From Pediococcus ethanolidurans (lineage in GTDB: Bacteria > Bacillota > Bacilli > Lactobacillales > Lactobacillaceae): a DNA stretch of 45,888 bases. Each line of letters begins with the position of its first letter. Position 1 is the first letter of the stretch. Below the pieces are notes generated by a model. The model saw only the letters and a list, made by a program, of their open reading frames with translations, did not search any database and was not told the DNA's origin. The stretch covers positions 1-45,888 of the forward strand of contig NZ_JQBY01000018.1 of NCBI RefSeq assembly GCF_001437405.1. Reading direction: 5' to 3'. Shown in pieces: positions 30,350-39,679 of this stretch. A program made the translations under genes and the position numbers.

Positions 30350-31519
30350 ATGGCAGTAGCAAATAATGCAACGTTATATCCCGGAAATACATTGGGAATT
30401 ATTGGAGATAGTTCAAACGGCTCTCAATTAATTACAGCGGCACGGCGTTTAGGACTTCGAGTAATTGCTTATGGAGCTAATGAAGTTAGTGAAACCATGC
30501 AGTTAGCGGATGTACATATCGTTGGTGAGCCAAATGATGGTAATAAATTACGTGAATTTGGCGAAAAATGCGATTCTGTGATTTACGAATCCGAACATGT
30601 TGATGCACAAACACTGAAGTATTTGGAACAATTTACTAAAATACCGCAAGGAACCAATGCACTAGAAGTCACACAGGATCGTTTAATTGAACGTGCCTTT
30701 TTTGATCAATTAAATTTAAACTCAGCACCTTATGCAACTGTGATTAGTTTAAGTGATATTTATGAATCCATTAATTTGATTGGCTACCCAAGCATTTTGA
30801 AACCAATTCAAAAAAGCTTTGCGCCACATGCAGAATTACGAATTAACACGCAAACTGATATTCCAGAGGCTGCTGATCTTTTAAATGAACGAACTTATAT
30901 TTTGGAATCAACAATTCCAGCACAACAAGAGTTGGTAATGACCATTGCTCAGGGAATGAATGGAGAACGTAAGATTTTTCCAATTGCCGAGAATGTCTAT
31001 GATGAGGATCATTTGTTAGAAACGATTGTACCAGCTGCAGTTTCGGATAGTGTTCAAAATGAATTATTACGAATTACGAATGAAATTGCCGATGCGTTGG
31101 AATACGTGGGCGTTTTTGAAATTTCATTTTCAGTGACTAAGACGGAAGACATTTATGTTAAACGAATTGTGCCAGCAATTCACCGTCCAGGGTATGTGTT
31201 CAATCGTTCCACTAATGTGAGCGTGTTTGATCAGCATTTGCGGGCAATTGCAGGAATGCCATTGAGCGATATTAAGTTGTTTATGCCAACGATTATGGTT
31301 AATTTCGACAAGAGTCAGATGAGTGCGATTAGAACGCAGTGGAATATCAAGAATAATTGGTATTTTCATATGTATGCACAAAATAAGACAACTGAGAAAC
31401 AAACAAGAGCAGGGTATGCGTTGGTTGAAGCTAATTCAACTCAGCAGGCACAAGAACAAATTGATAACACTGAAATCTGGAAGCATCAGACAGTGGTTGA
31501 TTTTGGGAATGCTGAATAG
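30350..31519 (+). CDS. PurK-like ATP-grasp protein, probably altered in function
   Basis: Resembles N5-carboxyaminoimidazole ribonucleotide synthase (PurK) over its whole 389 residues: Rossmann-like start LGIIGDSSNGSQLITAARRLG, ATP-grasp centre, and C-terminal part with FDQHLRAIAGMPLSD. Key sites are changed. The glycine-rich ATP loop (YDGKGQ type) is absent after SILKP, and the metal- and substrate-binding stretch NE-APRxHNSGH is VKRIVPAIHRPGY, replacing the Asn-Glu pair with Lys-Arg. It may lack PurK activity. No other pur gene is adjacent. Ends at a terminator; pcrA follows under its own promoter. Confidence 0.7.
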   Translation: MAVANNATLYPGNTLGIIGDSSNGSQLITAARRLGLRVIAYGANEVSETMQLADVHIVGEPNDGNKLREFGEKCDSVIYESEHVDAQTLKYLEQFTKIPQGTNALEVTQDRLIERAFFDQLNLNSAPYATVISLSDIYESINLIGYPSILKPIQKSFAPHAELRINTQTDIPEAADLLNERTYILESTIPAQQELVMTIAQGMNGERKIFPIAENVYDEDHLLETIVPAAVSDSVQNELLRITNEIADALEYVGVFEISFSVTKTEDIYVKRIVPAIHRPGYVFNRSTNVSVFDQHLRAIAGMPLSDIKLFMPTIMVNFDKSQMSAIRTQWNIKNNWYFHMYAQNKTTEKQTRAGYALVEANSTQQAQEQIDNTEIWKHQTVVDFGNAE

Positions 31520-31561
31520 CAAATTTCAAAACCAAACTAGCTAAAATTTAAACGTTAGTAG

Positions 31562-31592
31562 GAGAGTGAGTTTTACGAAACTCTCTTTTTTT
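31562..31592 (+). terminator. Terminator after purK-like gene
   Basis: GAGAGT and inner GAGTTT pair with AAACTC and ACTCTC in two alternative registers, followed by a T run. Confidence 0.75.
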
Positions 31593-31651
31593 GTGATTAT
31601 GCAAGAAGTCTGAGTTATTTTGTTCTTGAGGGCCAAGTAGGGCTAACTTTT

Positions 31652-31660
31652 TGTTATAAT
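31652..31660 (+). promoter_or_regulatory. Extended -10 promoter of pcrA
   Basis: TGTTATAAT, a perfect extended -10 (TGnTATAAT). The -35 region is not consensus, which is common with extended -10 elements. Confidence 0.6.
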
Positions 31661-31718
31661 TAAGTTCAATTGAGTTTTTTTAGAAAAAATGGGTTTTAGA
31701 TAGAGAGGATTGAATCTT

Positions 31719-33986
31719 TTGACCGAAAATAGGTTATTGAAGGGTCTAAATGATAAACAAAAAGAGGCAGTTCAGGCAACTGAAGGGCCACTTTTAATTA
31801 TGGCGGGTGCCGGAAGTGGCAAAACACGAGTTTTAACGCATCGCGTAGCCTATTTAATTGAAGAAAAGGCAATTAATCCCTGGAATATTTTAGCAATTAC
31901 ATTTACTAACAAAGCAGCTAAAGAAATGCGCGAACGAGTTATCAAATTACTTGGCAGTGCTGGTTCTGATATTTGGGTATCGACATTCCATGCACTGTGT
32001 GTACGTATTTTACGAAGAAATATTGATCAAATTGGTTATAATCGTGCTTTTTCAATTGCCGATACCAGTGAACAACGGACGCTTATGAAACATATCGTGG
32101 CTGATTTGAACTACGATCCAAAGAAGTTTGATCCTAAGTCATTGTTATCAGCAATTTCCAATGCTAAGAACGATTTATTAACACCTAAAGAATATAAGGC
32201 AACAGCTAAAACACCATTTGAAGTGGTTGTAGCTGATGCCTATGAAGAGTATCAACGTCGTTTGAAAATTAATCAAGCGCTCGACTTTGATGATCTCATT
32301 ATGCAAACCATCATTTTGTTTCAAAAGCATCCGGATACTTTAAGTTTTTATCAAAACAAATTTCACTATATTCACGTTGATGAGTATCAGGATACCAATG
32401 AAGCACAATATACATTGGTTAATATGTTAGCGAAACGCTTCGAAAACATTTGTGTGGTGGGGGATGCTGACCAGAGTATTTATGGTTGGCGTGGAGCCGA
32501 CATGCAAAACATTTTGAACTTTGAACAGGATTATAAAAATGCTCAGGTTATCTTACTGGAGCAAAATTATCGTTCAACTAAGAAAATTTTGGATGCAGCT
32601 AACTCAGTCATTAAAAACAACACAACTCGCCGTCCAAAAAAATTATGGACAGAAAATAAGGACGGGGACGATATTACTTATTATCGTGGTCAAAGTGAAA
32701 ATGATGAAGTGCATTTCATTGTGCAACAAATCAAACAACAAATTGAGGACAATCATTACCAGTATGGCGACTTTGCAGTCTTGTATCGAACCAATGCACA
32801 ATCGCGTGCGGTTGAAGATACATTTCTAAAATCGAGTGTTCCGTACACAATGGTGGGCGGACATAAGTTCTACGATCGAAAAGAAATTCGTGACGTATTG
32901 AGTTACTTGACCTTACTGGCCAATCCAGATGATTCTATGAGTTTTGAACGAGTTGTGAATGAACCTAAACGTGGCATTGGAACTAGTTCGATTGAAAAAT
33001 TAACTGATTTTGCGAATTACAATCACTGGTCCCTTTTTGAAGCTGCGCAAAACGTTGAAGTGGCTAATGAAATTGCGGGACGAGCAAAAAATGCCATCGA
33101 CCAGTTTGCATCGATCATGACTGATTTAAAGCGCATGGCAGAATTCCTGACAATCACAGATTTAACGGAACAGGTTTTAGATAAAACTGGTTACAAGGCT
33201 GAACTTGAAAAGTCCCGTTCATTAGAAGCACAAACGCGTCTTGAAAATATTGAAGAATTTTTAACTGTTACCAAACAATTTGATGATAGTCATCAGGACG
33301 AAGAAGAAACTACAGCCGAAACACGTTTAGCAGACTTTCTAGCTGACTTGGCATTAGTTTCGGATCAGGATAGTGTTGAAGAAGAGCCATCTGCAGTGAC
33401 CTTGATGACGTTGCATGCAGCTAAAGGTCTTGAGTTTCCAGTGGTGTTCTTAATTGGGATGGAAGAAGGTATTTTTCCATTATCCCGAGCCGCAATGGAT
33501 GAGGATCAACTTGAAGAGGAACGTCGGTTAGCCTACGTTGGAATTACGCGAGCTCAAAAGAAGTTGTACATTACCAATGCTTATTCACGAATGTTATATG
33601 GACGTTTACAAAATAATCCAGCGTCACGCTTTATTGAAGAAATTGACCCAGAGGTGTTGGAATCTGCTAATCAAACTGCCGGGGCAGCACCAAGTGGTTA
33701 TGGTAATCAACGTAAAGATTATCCATTTGATAATAAGATGGCAAGAGCTACAGCAACAACTTATCATCGACCAGCAGCCAAACCGCAGAAATACGATGGT
33801 ACGGGTGCAGATAAGGTAAGTTGGTCAGCTGGTGACAAGGTACAACATAAAGCGTGGGGTGTTGGAACTGTGGTGAAAGTAACTGGCAAGGGTGAAGATG
33901 CCGAGCTAGACATTGCATTTCCAGATCAAGGCGTTAAACGGTTATTAGCTGCATTTGCGCCAATTAGTCGTGTCCCAAAAGATTAA
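31719..33986 (+). CDS. pcrA: ATP-dependent DNA helicase PcrA (UvrD/Rep family)
   Basis: 3'-5' superfamily 1 helicase for repair, rolling-circle replication and removal of RecA filaments. 755 residues. Motif I AGAGSGKT, II DEYQDTN, III GDADQSIYGWRGAD, V TLHAAKGLEF, VI EEERRLAYVGITRA; the C-terminal Tudor-like domain (GDKVQHKAWGVGTVV) binds RNA polymerase in homologues. I use TTG 31719, 8-9 nt after GAGAGGAT; TTG 31710 is too close to that site. ligA, often next in this order, is not downstream. Confidence 0.96.
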   Translation: MTENRLLKGLNDKQKEAVQATEGPLLIMAGAGSGKTRVLTHRVAYLIEEKAINPWNILAITFTNKAAKEMRERVIKLLGSAGSDIWVSTFHALCVRILRRNIDQIGYNRAFSIADTSEQRTLMKHIVADLNYDPKKFDPKSLLSAISNAKNDLLTPKEYKATAKTPFEVVVADAYEEYQRRLKINQALDFDDLIMQTIILFQKHPDTLSFYQNKFHYIHVDEYQDTNEAQYTLVNMLAKRFENICVVGDADQSIYGWRGADMQNILNFEQDYKNAQVILLEQNYRSTKKILDAANSVIKNNTTRRPKKLWTENKDGDDITYYRGQSENDEVHFIVQQIKQQIEDNHYQYGDFAVLYRTNAQSRAVEDTFLKSSVPYTMVGGHKFYDRKEIRDVLSYLTLLANPDDSMSFERVVNEPKRGIGTSSIEKLTDFANYNHWSLFEAAQNVEVANEIAGRAKNAIDQFASIMTDLKRMAEFLTITDLTEQVLDKTGYKAELEKSRSLEAQTRLENIEEFLTVTKQFDDSHQDEEETTAETRLADFLADLALVSDQDSVEEEPSAVTLMTLHAAKGLEFPVVFLIGMEEGIFPLSRAAMDEDQLEEERRLAYVGITRAQKKLYITNAYSRMLYGRLQNNPASRFIEEIDPEVLESANQTAGAAPSGYGNQRKDYPFDNKMARATATTYHRPAAKPQKYDGTGADKVSWSAGDKVQHKAWGVGTVVKVTGKGEDAELDIAFPDQGVKRLLAAFAPISRVPKD

Positions 33987-34030
33987 ATATTAATTTTCGA
34001 GTAATAAATAGTATATATAGAGAAAAGACC

Positions 34031-34060
34031 TTGACAGTTTTTTGATTTAATCCTCATAAT
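34031..34060 (+). promoter_or_regulatory. Promoter of camS
   Basis: TTGACA (34031-34036), 18-bp spacer, CATAAT (34055-34060), in the 112-bp gap between pcrA and camS. Confidence 0.6.
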
Positions 34061-34098
34061 TCAAGAGTGAATTATGATTAAAACGGGAGGAATACACG

Positions 34099-35256
34099 GT
34101 GAATTTAAAGAAAAGTTTGCTTGGCGTTGCGGTGATTTTTAGTGCAATGATTCTGGCGTCGTGTGGAAGCAGCAGTAACAAGTCAAGTTCGAGTTCAAGT
34201 AGTACCAAAACAACCAGTTCAGAAAGTGGCAGCTATCAAGTTACGGGGCAAACTAACAATAGTCAGTATGCAGGAGTAATTAAAAATGGTAAGTATTTAA
34301 CCAGTAAATCACGTGGTGTAACAGCGAGTCAAAATTCTAATTTGTTGAATTTAAAGAGTTTTGAAACGGGCCTACAGGATATTTCAAAAACGCAATTTTC
34401 AACATCTAAGTATATTTTTCAAGAAGGCCAATACCTCTCAAAAAGTACCGTCGAGAATTGGATTGGTCGTAAATCTAAATCAAATAGTGAAGGCTTAAAC
34501 CCTGCTAGCAACGGATCAACAAGCCCAACCAAACGAAATCCAATTTATTTACAGAGTCTGGAAGAACAAGATTATGTTCAAAAGAGTGGCAGTAAACTAA
34601 AATTGAGTGGTGTCACAATTGGTTTAGCAATGAATTCAGTTGATTACTATCGTAAAACCACTTATGGTGCACAGTATCAAACAGATATTAGTGATGCTAC
34701 TTTGGAAAAAGAGGGCAAGGCGATGGCAAAAGAGGTTTTGACTCGTCTCCGCAAAAAGGCCGCTCTTAAGAATGTTCCAATTGTCATTGCAATCTATAAG
34801 CAAGCTTCAAATGATAGTCTGATTGGTGGTAATTTTGTTAGTTACTCGGTAAATAACGGTAATTCCATTAGCAAGTGGAAAGCAATGAATATTCAAAACG
34901 TTGTTTTCCCACTAAAGACAGGCGAAAGTGCCCCTAATAGTAATGATGCAGATGCTTTTTCAAACTTTAAATCAGAAGTTGAAAGTTTCTTCCCTAATTT
35001 AAGCGGTGTGACTGCTCAGGCACAATACAAAAATGGGTCTTTGCAAGGCATGAACGTTTCCATTACAACGCAGTTTTATAGTGAAACGGAAATTAGTAGT
35101 TTTACACAATTTTTAGCAGATCAAGCAGAAAAGTATTTACCAAGCGGTGTCAAGACAGATATCACGGTTAGTTCAACCACAGATGGCGTTCAAAGCTTCT
35201 TAAGTCGTTCAAGCACGGCGAAGAGTTTTAAAACACATGTTTTTGGTAGCTATTAG
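34099..35256 (+). CDS. camS: CamS family lipoprotein
   Basis: Secreted lipoprotein anchored to the outer face of the membrane; the family is named after the staphylococcal precursor of a cAM373-like peptide pheromone, but the protein's own role is not established. 385 residues from GTG 34099 behind GGGAGG. The signal peptide ends in lipobox LASC (C22), followed by a Ser-rich linker (24-45). The last seven signal residues are SAMILAS, comparable to the enterococcal pheromone AIFILAS. The position before gatCAB is conserved in lactobacilli. Confidence 0.88.
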   Translation: MNLKKSLLGVAVIFSAMILASCGSSSNKSSSSSSSTKTTSSESGSYQVTGQTNNSQYAGVIKNGKYLTSKSRGVTASQNSNLLNLKSFETGLQDISKTQFSTSKYIFQEGQYLSKSTVENWIGRKSKSNSEGLNPASNGSTSPTKRNPIYLQSLEEQDYVQKSGSKLKLSGVTIGLAMNSVDYYRKTTYGAQYQTDISDATLEKEGKAMAKEVLTRLRKKAALKNVPIVIAIYKQASNDSLIGGNFVSYSVNNGNSISKWKAMNIQNVVFPLKTGESAPNSNDADAFSNFKSEVESFFPNLSGVTAQAQYKNGSLQGMNVSITTQFYSETEISSFTQFLADQAEKYLPSGVKTDITVSSTTDGVQSFLSRSSTAKSFKTHVFGSY

Positions 35257-35331
35257 TAATTAATCGCACTTTTATAAAGTTTAGCTGATTTATGGTAAAA
35301 TAATTTGATAGATTTGAAAGAAGGATAACAC

Positions 35332-35649
35332 ATGGCAAACGAAGAAAAAATTGATAAAGCCCAAGTGGAGCACGTTGCCAGTTTAGCAAAGTTGGAGTTT
35401 GATGATGCTGATTTGGGTAAATTCACAACACAATTGGGTGATATTATGGAATTATTCAATACGTTAAGTGAAGTAGATACAACTGACGTAGAACCTACGT
35501 TTAGTGTGACAGATCAATTCAACACAATGCGAGAAGATGTTGCAGTTAATAGTCATGAAAAAGAGGCATTACTCAAAAATGCACCTGATACTCAGGATGG
35601 CTTTATCCGCGTTCCCGCAATTATTGACGAAAGTGAAGGTGCCAACTAG
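35332..35649 (+). CDS. gatC: Asp/Glu-tRNA amidotransferase subunit C
   Basis: Small subunit that wraps between GatA and GatB of the amidotransferase converting mischarged Glu-tRNA(Gln) or Asp-tRNA(Asn). 105 residues, with VEHVASLAKLEFDD near the N-terminus. GAAGGATAACAC precedes the ATG. A -10-like TAAAAT (35296-35301) may start the gat operon. gatA begins directly after its stop. Confidence 0.95.
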   Translation: MANEEKIDKAQVEHVASLAKLEFDDADLGKFTTQLGDIMELFNTLSEVDTTDVEPTFSVTDQFNTMREDVAVNSHEKEALLKNAPDTQDGFIRVPAIIDESEGAN

Positions 35650-37113
35650 ATGAATTATTTTGATACTGATTTGACTACGTTGCATGAAAAACTGGTCAAT
35701 AAAGAACTGACTGCTGAACAATTGACACGTGAGACCTTAGCTAAAATCAAGGCTGATAACGAAGCAATCAATGCTTACATTACAATTGATGATGACGCGG
35801 CCATCGAAGCGGCAAAAGCCATTGATGCTAAAGGAATTAACCCAGATAACCTTTGGGCAGGAATTCCAGTAGCTGTTAAAGACAATATTGTCACCAAGGG
35901 ATTACGGACGACAGCGGCTTCCAAGATTTTGGAAAACTTCAATCCGATTTATGATGCCACGGTTATTGAAAAATTACGTGCCAATGATGTAATTGTGATT
36001 GGAAAAACCAACTTGGATGAGTTTGCCATGGGTGGTTCAACAGAAACTTCCTACTTTAAAACGACACATAATCCTTGGAACTTAACCAAGGTACCTGGTG
36101 GTTCTTCGGGTGGTTCAGCTGCAACGGTGTCTGCTGGTGGCGTTTTAGCTGCTCTAGGGACTGATACAGGTGGTTCAATTCGGCAACCAGCATCATTCAC
36201 TGGGGTTGTGGGTGTAAAGCCTACATATGGCCGTGTGTCACGTTGGGGAATTATTGCCTTTGGTTCTAGTTTGGATCAAGTGGGTCCCTTTACGCGCACA
36301 GTTAAAGATAATGCTGCCCTTTTGAACTTAATCGCTGGTCATGATGAGCACGATATGACCAGTTCTGACAAAGAAGTACCAGACTTTACGGCTGGTTTAG
36401 ATGGTTCTGTTAAGGGCATGCGAGTGGCTTTACCAAAAGAATATTTGGGTGAAGGTGTGGATGAAAACGTCAAGAAAGCCGTTTTAGATGCTGCTAATAC
36501 CTTTAAAGAATTAGGAGCAACGGTTGATGAGGTTTCATTACCTCACAGTAAATACGGAATTGCCGCTTACTACATCATCAGTTCTTCTGAAGCTTCTTCT
36601 AATCTGCAACGGTTTGATGGGATTCGTTATGGATTCCGTGCTAAAGACGTTAAGAATCTGGAAGATGTTTATGTTCGTTCCCGTTCAGAAGGATTTGGCG
36701 ATGAAGTTAAACGCCGCATTATGTTAGGAACCTATTCACTTTCAGCTGGCTTTTATGATGCATACTTCCGTAAGGCTGCTGAAGTGCGAACAATGATGAT
36801 CAATGATTTCAAGAAGGTTTTTGAAGATCATGACTTTATCATTGGCCCAACAGCCCCAACACCTGCATTTGGCATTGGTGAGGACTCATCTGATCCAAAG
36901 AAGATGTACATGAATGATGTTTTGACGGTACCAGTTAACATGGCTGGTTTACCTGGAATGTCATTACCTGCTGGCTTCAGTAATGGATTACCAGTTGGCT
37001 TACAAATTATTGCTAAACCATTTGATGAACAAACTTTGTACAAGGCAGGATATGCCTTTGAACAAGCAACAGATTTTCATAGTAAAACCCCTGAGATTGG
37101 AGGAGACAAATAA
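35650..37113 (+). CDS. gatA: Asp/Glu-tRNA amidotransferase subunit A
   Basis: Amidase subunit that releases ammonia from glutamine for transamidation. 487 residues. The Ser-cisSer-Lys triad is K77 (AVKDN), S152 (GGSSGGSAA) and S176 ([12 protein letters not shown]). The start follows the gatC stop directly and its own stop overlaps gatB, so the three are coupled. In this type of organism it replaces glutaminyl-tRNA synthetase. Confidence 0.97.
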   Translation: MNYFDTDLTTLHEKLVNKELTAEQLTRETLAKIKADNEAINAYITIDDDAAIEAAKAIDAKGINPDNLWAGIPVAVKDNIVTKGLRTTAASKILENFNPIYDATVIEKLRANDVIVIGKTNLDEFAMGGSTETSYFKTTHNPWNLTKVPGGSSGGSAATVSAGGVLAALGTDTGGSIRQPASFTGVVGVKPTYGRVSRWGIIAFGSSLDQVGPFTRTVKDNAALLNLIAGHDEHDMTSSDKEVPDFTAGLDGSVKGMRVALPKEYLGEGVDENVKKAVLDAANTFKELGATVDEVSLPHSKYGIAAYYIISSSEASSNLQRFDGIRYGFRAKDVKNLEDVYVRSRSEGFGDEVKRRIMLGTYSLSAGFYDAYFRKAAEVRTMMINDFKKVFEDHDFIIGPTAPTPAFGIGEDSSDPKKMYMNDVLTVPVNMAGLPGMSLPAGFSNGLPVGLQIIAKPFDEQTLYKAGYAFEQATDFHSKTPEIGGDK

Positions 37114-38540
37114 TGAATTTTCAAACAACGATTGGACTTGAAGTCCATGTAGAATTAAAGACGAATTCTAAAATTTTTAGTCCGTCTCCAGTTGAATTCG
37201 GGGATGATCCTAATGCCAACACTAATGTAATCGATTGGGGTTATCCGGGTGTTTTACCTACAACCAATAAAGGCGTTGTGGAATCTGGCATTAAAGCTGC
37301 ACTAGCTTTACATGCTGAAATCGAAAAACATAATCATTTTGATCGAAAAAATTACTTCTATCCTGATAATCCTAAAGCTTACCAAATTACGCAGGCGGAC
37401 AAGCCAATTGCGCATGATGGCTGGATTGAAATTGAAGTTGATGGTGAAAAGAAAAAAATCGGTATTGCTGAAATGCATATTGAAGAAGATGCCGGTAAGA
37501 ATACACATAATCCTAATGGCTATTCTTTTGTTGATTTAAACCGTCAGGGAACGCCTTTGATTGAAATTGTTTCTAAGCCAGATATTGCTTCACCAGATGA
37601 GGCTTATGCTTATCTTGAAGCTTTGCGTCAACGTATCCAATTTACGGGTGTGTCTGATGTGAAGATGGAAGAAGGATCCATGCGAGTGGACGTTAATATT
37701 TCGATTCGTCCTTATGGATCAGACAAGTTTGGTACTAAAACAGAATTAAAGAACTTGAACTCCTTTAATTTTGTTCGTAAAGGACTTGCCTTTGAAGAAA
37801 AACGGCAGCAACAAGTTCTGATGTCTGGTGGTACTATTCAACAAGAAACTCGGCGTTTTGATGAGGCTACTGGTCAAACAATCTTGATGCGTGTTAAGGA
37901 AGGCTCTGACGACTATCGTTACTTCCCAGAACCAGATTTGCCTGCTTTGGCAATTAGCGATGACTGGATTCATAGTATTGAAGAAGCAATGCCAGAGATG
38001 CCTGGTAAACGCCGTGCACGTTATGTAAATGAGTTAGGTCTTAAGGATTATGACGCGATGGTGCTTACGCAAACTAAGGAAATGTCAGATTTCTTTAATG
38101 AAACAGTTGCTAATGGTGCGGATGCTAAAATGGCTGCCAACTATCTGATGGGTGATGTAAATGCTTATCTGAATGATCAACAGGTTGATTTGCAAGATAC
38201 AAAACTTACACCCGCTAACTTAGCTGCGATGATTAAGATGATTAGTGACGGCACAATTTCAACTAAGATTGCTAAAAAAGTGTTCAAGGCGCTTACAAAG
38301 GGTGAAGAACCAGTTGCTTGGGTTAAGAGTAAAGGCTTAGTTCAATTATCTGATCCTGCACAGTTACAGCCAATGATTAAAAAAATCGTCGATGATAACC
38401 AACAATCTGTTGATGACTTTAAGAATGGTAAAGATCGCGCAGTCGGCTACTTAGTGGGCCAAGTTATGAAACAGACTCATGGGCAAGCTAATCCAAAAGT
38501 TGTTAACGAGCTTTTGATGAAAGAATTAAATAATCGTTAA
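37113..38540 (+). CDS. gatB: Asp/Glu-tRNA amidotransferase subunit B
   Basis: Binds the mischarged tRNA and phosphorylates the acyl group before amidation. 475 residues: catalytic cradle (about 1-290) with GLEVHVEL and [14 protein letters not shown], then the helical and tail domains that bind the tRNA (about 300-475). GGAGG at the end of gatA is the ribosome site; the ATG overlaps its stop by one base. Confidence 0.97.
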   Translation: MNFQTTIGLEVHVELKTNSKIFSPSPVEFGDDPNANTNVIDWGYPGVLPTTNKGVVESGIKAALALHAEIEKHNHFDRKNYFYPDNPKAYQITQADKPIAHDGWIEIEVDGEKKKIGIAEMHIEEDAGKNTHNPNGYSFVDLNRQGTPLIEIVSKPDIASPDEAYAYLEALRQRIQFTGVSDVKMEEGSMRVDVNISIRPYGSDKFGTKTELKNLNSFNFVRKGLAFEEKRQQQVLMSGGTIQQETRRFDEATGQTILMRVKEGSDDYRYFPEPDLPALAISDDWIHSIEEAMPEMPGKRRARYVNELGLKDYDAMVLTQTKEMSDFFNETVANGADAKMAANYLMGDVNAYLNDQQVDLQDTKLTPANLAAMIKMISDGTISTKIAKKVFKALTKGEEPVAWVKSKGLVQLSDPAQLQPMIKKIVDDNQQSVDDFKNGKDRAVGYLVGQVMKQTHGQANPKVVNELLMKELNNR

Positions 38541-38564
38541 TCAGATTTTCTCGGAGGAACCAAA

Positions 38565-39578
38565 ATGCAAAAAAGAGCGCGCGTAATTTATAATCCAACT
38601 TCAGGGCGTGAAATTTTAAAACAAAATATGATCGACATTTTGAGTGTATTTGAGGAAGCTGGTTTTGAATCTAGTGCCTATGCCACAACACCAGAACCAG
38701 ATTCTGCTCGTAACGAAGCAAGACGAGCTGCTAAAGCTGGTTTTGATTTGATTGTGGCAGCTGGTGGCGACGGTACAATTAATGAAGTGGTTAATGGAAT
38801 TGCAGACTTACATTTCCGACCTATGATGGCAATTATTCCGGCTGGCACAACGAATGACTATGCACGAGCATTGAAAATTCCTCGTGAAGATCCAGTGGCT
38901 GCGGCTAAAGTTGTTTTAAAAGATCAGCGAATAAAGATGGATATTGGTAAAGCAGGCGATAATTACTTTATTAATATCGCAGCTGGAGGGTTACTCACGG
39001 AGTTGACCTATGATGTGCCATCAAACATGAAAAGTATCTTTGGCTATTTAGCTTACTTGGTAAAAGGGGCAGAGTTACTGCCACAAATTAAGCCAGTTGA
39101 TATGGATATTGAATATGATGGGGAACATTTTAATGGTAAAGCTTCAATGTTCTTCTTAGCGTTGACGAATTCCATTGGTGGGTTTGAACAAATTGTTCCA
39201 GACGCGTCATTAGATGATGGTCGATTTACTTTGATTATTGTAAAGGCCTCTAATTTGGTTTCCATTCTGCATTTGATGGTTAAGGCACTAAATGGAAATC
39301 ATATGAATGATCCGCGAATCATTTATCGCAAACCAAAACGAGTAAAGGTTAACCCGGTAAATGACCGTGTCATGGTCAATATCGATGGTGAATATGGTGG
39401 CGATGCACCCATGGTATTTAAAAATTTGCATAAACATATTGAAATGTTTGCAAATCTGGATAAAATTCCTAATGATGCTTATGATTTACCTGAACCAGGG
39501 ATTGCCAAGGCCGAAGAAAACTTTGTTAAACAGGTGAAGAAGCTGCCTGATGACGATGAAACAGAACAAGATCAATGA
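38565..39578 (+). CDS. dgkB: Diacylglycerol kinase (DgkB type)
   Basis: Soluble lipid kinase that returns diacylglycerol, made during lipoteichoic acid synthesis, to phosphatidic acid. 337 residues; nucleotide-binding AAGGDGTINEVVNG (about residues 64-77), IIPAGTTNDYARAL, and the C-terminal beta-sandwich with VNIDGE. CGGAGG upstream; 24 nt after gatB, probably cotranscribed. The acidic tail is not conserved. Confidence 0.92.
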   Translation: MQKRARVIYNPTSGREILKQNMIDILSVFEEAGFESSAYATTPEPDSARNEARRAAKAGFDLIVAAGGDGTINEVVNGIADLHFRPMMAIIPAGTTNDYARALKIPREDPVAAAKVVLKDQRIKMDIGKAGDNYFINIAAGGLLTELTYDVPSNMKSIFGYLAYLVKGAELLPQIKPVDMDIEYDGEHFNGKASMFFLALTNSIGGFEQIVPDASLDDGRFTLIIVKASNLVSILHLMVKALNGNHMNDPRIIYRKPKRVKVNPVNDRVMVNIDGEYGGDAPMVFKNLHKHIEMFANLDKIPNDAYDLPEPGIAKAEENFVKQVKKLPDDDETEQDQ

Positions 39579-39590
39579 AATTAATTAAAA

Positions 39591-39646
39591 GCCGTCCTTG
39601 AATGTGAGGTCTTTTCGTACCCATAATTCAATGGGACGGTTTTGTG
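39591..39646 (+). terminator. Terminator between dgkB and rlmCD-like gene
   Basis: GCCGTCC-TTGAAT pairs with ATTCAA-GGGACGG across a 26-nt loop region, followed by four T. It ends the gat-dgkB transcript. Confidence 0.7.
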
Positions 39647-39679
39647 ATAGTTACTTGAAAAAGAAAAATGAGGATAAAT

